Made by a program: the position numbers and the translations under genes
NCBI GenBank assembly: GCA_020832565.1
Contig: JAFIEI010000001.1
Span: forward strand, 228,396-292,395
Length of the DNA stretch: 64,000 bases
Direction of reading: 5' to 3'
Origin: Salinarimonas sp.
GTDB taxonomy: Bacteria; Pseudomonadota; Alphaproteobacteria; Rhizobiales; Beijerinckiaceae
In this document: piece after piece, positions 59,955 through 64,000 of the stretch
Position numbering within the stretch: the first letter of the stretch is position 1
How the letters are laid out: each line of letters begins with the position of its first letter
The notes under the pieces: model-generated
What the model was told of the DNA's origin: nothing
Database searches by the model: none
What the model saw: the letters and a program-made list of their open reading frames with translations, nothing else

Positions 59955-61327
59955 TGGTGGACAGGCAGAACCCCGGCCCGCACGGCGGAGCGGCGTCTCC
60001 CGCGCCGCGCGAACACCTCGGCCCGAGAGCCGTCGTCACCGGCGTGACGCCGATCTTCGTCGGCATGAGCGCGACCATGCTGACGAGCCTGACCGATACG
60101 CTCGTCGCGAGCTTCTTCGGCGCGCCGGCAATCGCCGGTGTCGGCATCGCCAATTTCTTCTTCTTTCTGCTCTTCGCCTTCGCCAACGGCCTCGCGAACG
60201 CGGTGCAATCCTATACGGGTCGTGCGTTGGGCCGGGCCGAGAGCGCTGATGAGCGCGACACAGCACTCGTCCACGGCATCACCTTCGCGCTCCTGATCAG
60301 CATCGCTCTCGCCGGCCTGGCTCTCGTCTGGGTCCGCCCGGTCGCGGCGCTGGTCACTGACGATCCCGAGGTCGTGCGCGCCGTTCTCGGCTACATCATC
60401 CCCCTGATCATCGCACTGCCGCTGTATTTCTGGAATGCGGTTTGCCGCGGCTATTTCACGGCGATCGGACGGGCCTGGTATTTCGCACGAGTGAATCTGA
60501 CCATCCAGTTCGTGAATGTCACATTGAGCCTGATCCTCGGCCTCGGGCTCCTCGGATTGCCGGCTTTGGGTGTATTCGGGATCGGAATCGCCACGGCAAT
60601 TGCTTATGCCGTGGGCGCGGCGATGAATGCATTCGCCATCCTGTCGGTGGTCAGCGTCACATGCCTTCTCCGGTTACGGCCGAAACGCAGCTTCACAGGG
60701 CCGTTCCTGCGGCATGCGGCGCAATCGGGATCGGGCCAGGCGATCTACGCGGCGGGCTGGATCATCTCCTTCTGGATCGTAGGCCGTCTCGGCACCGAGA
60801 GCCTCGCCGTCTACCAGCTGATCGCACAGGCGACGCTGTTTCCGATCTACTTGTCAAATGCCTGCGGATCGTTCGGAATCGCGACAATCGCGCGCCAGCG
60901 CGAAACGGATCCGGAGCTTGCGCGCGACAGCGGCTGGCGCATCGTCCATAGCGGCGTCGCAATCGTCGTCGTCTATGCCGTGCTGCTCGCGATCATCGCC
61001 GAGGCGATGCTCCACTTCTATCTCGAGGATCCCGCGGTTGCGGCGCAGTTTCGCCCAGCGGTGCAGATCGCCGCGATCGCCCTGCCAGCCTACACCTATG
61101 CCGCGATACTGGGGCAGGTCCTGCAAGGCGCTCATGATTACGCCTTCGTGCTGCGCATATCGGCCGGTTCGCAATGGCTGCTGTTTCTGCCGCTGGCCTA
61201 CGCGCTCGGTCCGGGCCTCGGGCTGGCACTGACGGGGGTGATGCTCGCTGAGTTGGCCTACCGCATGACCATGATGGCGATCTACATCCGCCAGTGGCGC
61301 AGCTCGAGCCTGACCAGTGACGAGTAA
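59954..61327 (+). CDS. MATE-family efflux transporter, operon gene 5
   Basis: A 457-residue inner-membrane antiporter with about twelve membrane segments in two homologous halves, driven by Na+ or H+. Family marks are LTDTLVASFFGAPAIAGVGIANF early and RHAAQSGSGQAIYAAGWII in the second half. In this operon it probably exports the finished product, and so also gives self-protection. It overlaps the thioesterase gene at TGATGG. Confidence 0.92.
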   Translation: MVDRQNPGPHGGAASPAPREHLGPRAVVTGVTPIFVGMSATMLTSLTDTLVASFFGAPAIAGVGIANFFFFLLFAFANGLANAVQSYTGRALGRAESADERDTALVHGITFALLISIALAGLALVWVRPVAALVTDDPEVVRAVLGYIIPLIIALPLYFWNAVCRGYFTAIGRAWYFARVNLTIQFVNVTLSLILGLGLLGLPALGVFGIGIATAIAYAVGAAMNAFAILSVVSVTCLLRLRPKRSFTGPFLRHAAQSGSGQAIYAAGWIISFWIVGRLGTESLAVYQLIAQATLFPIYLSNACGSFGIATIARQRETDPELARDSGWRIVHSGVAIVVVYAVLLAIIAEAMLHFYLEDPAVAAQFRPAVQIAAIALPAYTYAAILGQVLQGAHDYAFVLRISAGSQWLLFLPLAYALGPGLGLALTGVMLAELAYRMTMMAIYIRQWRSSSLTSDE

Positions 61328-61331
61328 TCGG

Positions 61332-62270
61332 ATGACTGAACCCAGATATTACAACGCGATTACGGATCTGATTGGCAACACACCGCTGATCCGGCTGCGC
61401 GGCCTCGAAAAACAGCTGCCCGCACGCCTGTTCGGGAAGCTTGAAATGTTCAATCCGATGTCGAGCATCAAGGACCGCATCGCCCTTCGCATGGTGGATG
61501 ATGCCGAAGCGGCGGGTCACCTCAGACCCGGTATCCCTGCGACGATCGTCGAGCCCACATCCGGCAATACCGGGATCGGTCTCGCGATGATCGCCCGCGT
61601 CCGGGGGTACAGTTTGATCGTCGTCATGCCCGACAGCGTCAGCTCGGAGCGCGCCGCAATTCTGGAAGCTATGGGCGCGGAAGTCGTACAGACGCCAGCC
61701 GAAGAGGGCTTCGCTCTCGTGATGTCGACCGCCGAGGCGATCGTCGAGCGCACGCCCAATGCGTGGATGCCCAAACAGTTCGAGAATGCCGGCAATCCGG
61801 GCGCGCATGCCGATACGACCGGCGAGGAGATCTGGCGCGATCTCGCCGGTGACGTCGACATGTTCGTCACCGGGATCGGCACCGGCGGCACGCTTTCGGG
61901 AACGGGGCGCGCGCTCAAGAAACACAACCCAGGCATTCGCGTGGTCGCCGTCGAGCCGGCGAACTGCGCCCTTCTCTCCGGCGGCGAACCAGGGCGCCAC
62001 CGCATCCAGGGCCTGAATGCGGGCTTCATCGCCGATACCACCGATATCGACGTCATCGATGAAGTCCTCACTGTCTCTGACGAGGATGCGGTCAGGGCGG
62101 TGCGCATACTCTATGCCGAGGAGGGTATCTTCGCAGGCATTTCCTCCGGCGCGTCACTCCACGGCCTGCTGACCCTCGCGGGGCGACCCGAAAATGCGGG
62201 CAAGTCGATCGTGACGATCTTCCCCGATGGCGGCGAGCGCTACCTCAGCACGCCCTGGTGGAAGGACTGA
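61332..62270 (+). CDS. Cysteine-synthase-family PLP enzyme, operon gene 6
   Basis: A 312-residue beta-family PLP enzyme. The Schiff-base lysine is in FNPMSSIKDRIALRMV, the PLP-binding asparagine in PTSGNTGIGLAM, the phosphate loop in GIGTGGTLSGTGRALK, and a late GISSGAS. This layout matches CysK. In natural-product pathways CysK homologues make 2,3-diaminopropionate, O-ureidoserine or cystathionine-like compounds by beta-replacement. It is the likely source of an unusual amino acid here. ATG at 61332 is preferred; a GTG at 61317 would overlap the MATE gene. Confidence 0.87.
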   Translation: MTEPRYYNAITDLIGNTPLIRLRGLEKQLPARLFGKLEMFNPMSSIKDRIALRMVDDAEAAGHLRPGIPATIVEPTSGNTGIGLAMIARVRGYSLIVVMPDSVSSERAAILEAMGAEVVQTPAEEGFALVMSTAEAIVERTPNAWMPKQFENAGNPGAHADTTGEEIWRDLAGDVDMFVTGIGTGGTLSGTGRALKKHNPGIRVVAVEPANCALLSGGEPGRHRIQGLNAGFIADTTDIDVIDEVLTVSDEDAVRAVRILYAEEGIFAGISSGASLHGLLTLAGRPENAGKSIVTIFPDGGERYLSTPWWKD

Positions 62271-62280
62271 GAGCAACGAC

Positions 62281-63576
62281 ATGAAACCTTTCTATCCCAG
62301 CGCCACGAAAGGCGCGATCCTCATTCTCGAACCACAGACCGCCTCCCTCCAGATCGCGCAGTATGCCCGCGAGCAGGGCTACGAACCCATCGTGGTCACG
62401 GCCGACAGGCATGAAATCGAAGCCGTGCGTGAACCCTATCGCGCCTGCCTCGACGCGATCAGCGACTGGCATATCGTGGATTACTGGCGCCCCGATGCCG
62501 GATTCCGCACAAAGCTGAGCAATCTGATCGAACGTCACGCAACCGTTGGAGTGCATTCCCGCAGTGAACTCTGCCTGCCCGCCGAAGCAGAGATCCGCAG
62601 GCTGCTCGGGTTGCCGTATGCGGAAGCCGACGAGATCGCATCCTGGACCGACAAGCTCAGCTTGCGTCGAAAACTGCAGCGGGCCGGCCTTTCACAGCTC
62701 GCCTGCCTAGACGCCGCCTGCCTCGCCGATGCACCGAGATGGCCTTTCCCGGGTGATGCCGTTTTCAAGCCACGCCGCGGCGTCGACAGCCTCGGCGTTC
62801 GCAGATGCCGCTCGCAGGCGGATGTCGCCGATGCCATACGCAGCTATGGTGAAATGATCAGCGGCACGATCAAGGATACTGTCGATCGCCATTATCTGCG
62901 CGAATTCGAATCCGGCGTCTTCGTCGAAGAAGCCGCGCATGGCGAACTGCTCTCCGTCGAGGGGATTGTGGAAGCGGGACACTTTCGTCCGATCGGTATA
63001 ACGGGTCGTAATCTCTACACGCGCAACCCCGTCATCGAACTCGGGTTTCGCTTTCCCTATGAGCCCGCCGCCGCAGTGGCGATCCTGAGCAAAGCCGAAG
63101 CCATCCTTGCGGCGATCGGGTATCGTGACGGCGCGGTTCACATGGAGATGATGGTCGACGCTGCGGGCAGCATCGAACTGATCGATTTCAACCCGCGCCT
63201 CGTCGGCAGCGACGTCATGCTCGCGATGAACCGGGCCTACGGTACACGCATCGAAGACGTCATGCTGCGCCTCGGCACGGGGCGGGAAAGCGGCGTTGTG
63301 CCGTGTGAACCGGTCTGCTTCATAGATTCGCGCTCCTTCTTTGCAGAAGACGGGGTCGATCACTTGCAGTCGATCAGCTTCCCGGAACATCCGCACCTCA
63401 TCCACGGGCTCGCCCGCAAAGCACCGGGGGCGTGCCTGGAACCGCCGCCCAAACAGGTATCGGGAATCGTCGGCTCCTTTACCGTCAGTGGCGCTTCGGC
63501 TGACGAGGCCGCCTTCCACGCGCGATGGATCGCCGATCAGATCCGCATCAACGGGGCGTACCGCATCGATCGATGA
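62281..63576 (+). CDS. ATP-grasp ligase, operon gene 7
   Basis: A 431-residue ATP-grasp enzyme. A Rossmann-like N-terminal domain (KGAILILEPQTASLQIAQYA) is followed by the ATP-grasp core. The core has DAVFKPRRGVDSLGVR (phosphate-binding loop) and a metal-binding end SIELIDFNPRLVGSD, with Glu and Asn in the usual E-x-x-D-x-N-x-R pattern. Such enzymes join a carboxylate to an amine through an acyl phosphate, for example making dipeptides. It is the last gene of the operon and starts ten bases after gene 6. Confidence 0.88.
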   Translation: MKPFYPSATKGAILILEPQTASLQIAQYAREQGYEPIVVTADRHEIEAVREPYRACLDAISDWHIVDYWRPDAGFRTKLSNLIERHATVGVHSRSELCLPAEAEIRRLLGLPYAEADEIASWTDKLSLRRKLQRAGLSQLACLDAACLADAPRWPFPGDAVFKPRRGVDSLGVRRCRSQADVADAIRSYGEMISGTIKDTVDRHYLREFESGVFVEEAAHGELLSVEGIVEAGHFRPIGITGRNLYTRNPVIELGFRFPYEPAAAVAILSKAEAILAAIGYRDGAVHMEMMVDAAGSIELIDFNPRLVGSDVMLAMNRAYGTRIEDVMLRLGTGRESGVVPCEPVCFIDSRSFFAEDGVDHLQSISFPEHPHLIHGLARKAPGACLEPPPKQVSGIVGSFTVSGASADEAAFHARWIADQIRINGAYRIDR

Positions 63577-63691
63577 AGGCGGCAGACTGCACCGCGCAGG
63601 CCCGGACCGGTCCCGCTTCCGCGCCTCGTTGAACCTCCGTCGCCGGGCGACGATGAAAGGGGAGTTTCATACCGCAAGGGACTCCGGAGCA

Positions 63692-63829
63692 ATGGAAACT
63701 GATCTCATCCAAGTACTTGTCTTCTGCCTGGTCATGCTGGAGCAGGCGGCGAAGGATGTGTCGCTGCTGGAAAGGACGCGTGTCGCACCGGCTCAACTCG
63801 ACGGATCATCGGGTCATTCACGCTGGTGA
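63692..63829 (+). pseudogene. Truncated copy B of the small orphan gene
   Basis: The frame opens METDLIQVLVFCLVMLEQAA and matches copy A (53803-54072) for about 37 residues (through VAPAQLDG). It then diverges and stops after 45 codons, losing the second half. The upstream GCAAGGGACTCCGGA is also shared with copy A. The two copies are inverted relative to each other and about 9.6 kb apart, on either side of the biosynthetic operon. Confidence 0.7.
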
Positions 63830-63945
63830 AGATCCTGATGATCACACCCGCGAGCGGCAAGCGGCGGATAAGCTTTCGCGCTGATCTGCATCGCGAAATA
63901 CGGCGCGCTCTGCCTCGGCCACGGTCTGCTTCTGACGGAGCTCTT

Positions 63946-64000
63946 TGAGGTGGACCCCGGATTTCGGACAGGGAGATAAGCTGGTATCTCTCTGACGAGG
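63946..64000. mobile_element. Possible left end of an insertion sequence
   Basis: TGAGGTGGACCCCGGATTTC followed by GGACAGG resembles the terminal inverted repeat of IS3-type elements (TG start, CCCC near base 10, GGACA near base 22). It is followed by an inverted repeat GAGATA/TATCTC. The window ends before any transposase, so this is a suspicion. Confidence 0.3.

Noticed and set aside
1..64000. CRISPR arrays, rRNA genes, prophage modules, complete insertion sequences
   Set aside because: No regularly spaced repeats, rRNA segments, phage structural genes or transposase genes were recognised in this window.

Overview
The window looks like chromosomal DNA of a high-GC alphaproteobacterium, most likely in or near the order Hyphomicrobiales. 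Supporting signs are the hisF-hisE-coaA order, accD next to folC, an AccD that has lost most of its zinc-finger cysteines, an RcdA (DUF1465) gene near a DUF1192 gene and a quinone oxidoreductase, a HisKA_2 sensor kinase, and canonical CtrA boxes. Genus and species cannot be fixed from the sequence alone. Genes are dense, often overlap by one to four bases (ATGA-type junctions), and several start with GTG or TTG behind a clear Shine-Dalgarno sequence.

1-16 kb is mostly housekeeping and catabolic: a multi-PAS sensor cut by the window edge, a DUF1028 protein, the 5-oxoprolinase operon pxpBCA with a long inverted repeat upstream, a flavin monooxygenase, a YeiH-type permease, diacylglycerol kinase, a D-lactate/2-hydroxyacid-type dehydrogenase, acylphosphatase, exonuclease III, a DsbA-like oxidoreductase, a histone-deacetylase-like hydrolase, folC and accD. 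16-30 kb holds a tRNA-Phe, a class A penicillin-binding protein, a large secreted protein of unknown function, a complete ferric-iron-type ABC importer (binding protein, fused permease, ATPase), hisF-hisE-coaA and a polyamine-type binding protein. 30-44 kb holds an S49 peptidase, a ParD antitoxin whose ParE toxin is cut to about 20 codons, mtnA, the envelope translocation pair tamA-tamB, a YnjBCD-type ABC transporter and an M20 amidohydrolase.

44-54 kb includes the cell-cycle gene rcdA. Upstream of it, on the same strand, the sequence reads as a small RNA gene of about 97 nt: a canonical CtrA box, two abutting hairpins, a linker containing CCUCCC, and a strong intrinsic terminator. This region also has a PIG3-type quinone oxidoreductase, an isolated Ada-type zinc domain, an unassigned membrane protein, a large acyl-CoA dehydrogenase and a HisKA_2 sensor kinase.

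54-64 kb is accessory in character. A decayed HlyD-family adaptor and an AT-rich promoter region precede a tightly coupled seven-gene operon (55293-63576): glutamine-dependent asparagine-synthase-like amidotransferase, FAD monooxygenase, acyl-CoA-dehydrogenase-like enzyme, hotdog thioesterase, MATE exporter, cysteine-synthase-like PLP enzyme and ATP-grasp ligase. It has no NRPS or PKS gene and looks like a compact small-molecule pathway, probably making an amide- or peptide-like product that MATE exports. It lies between two inverted copies of a small orphan gene, one intact and one truncated, and the right edge may be the start of an insertion sequence. This operon and the putative CtrA-controlled small RNA are the most interesting items.
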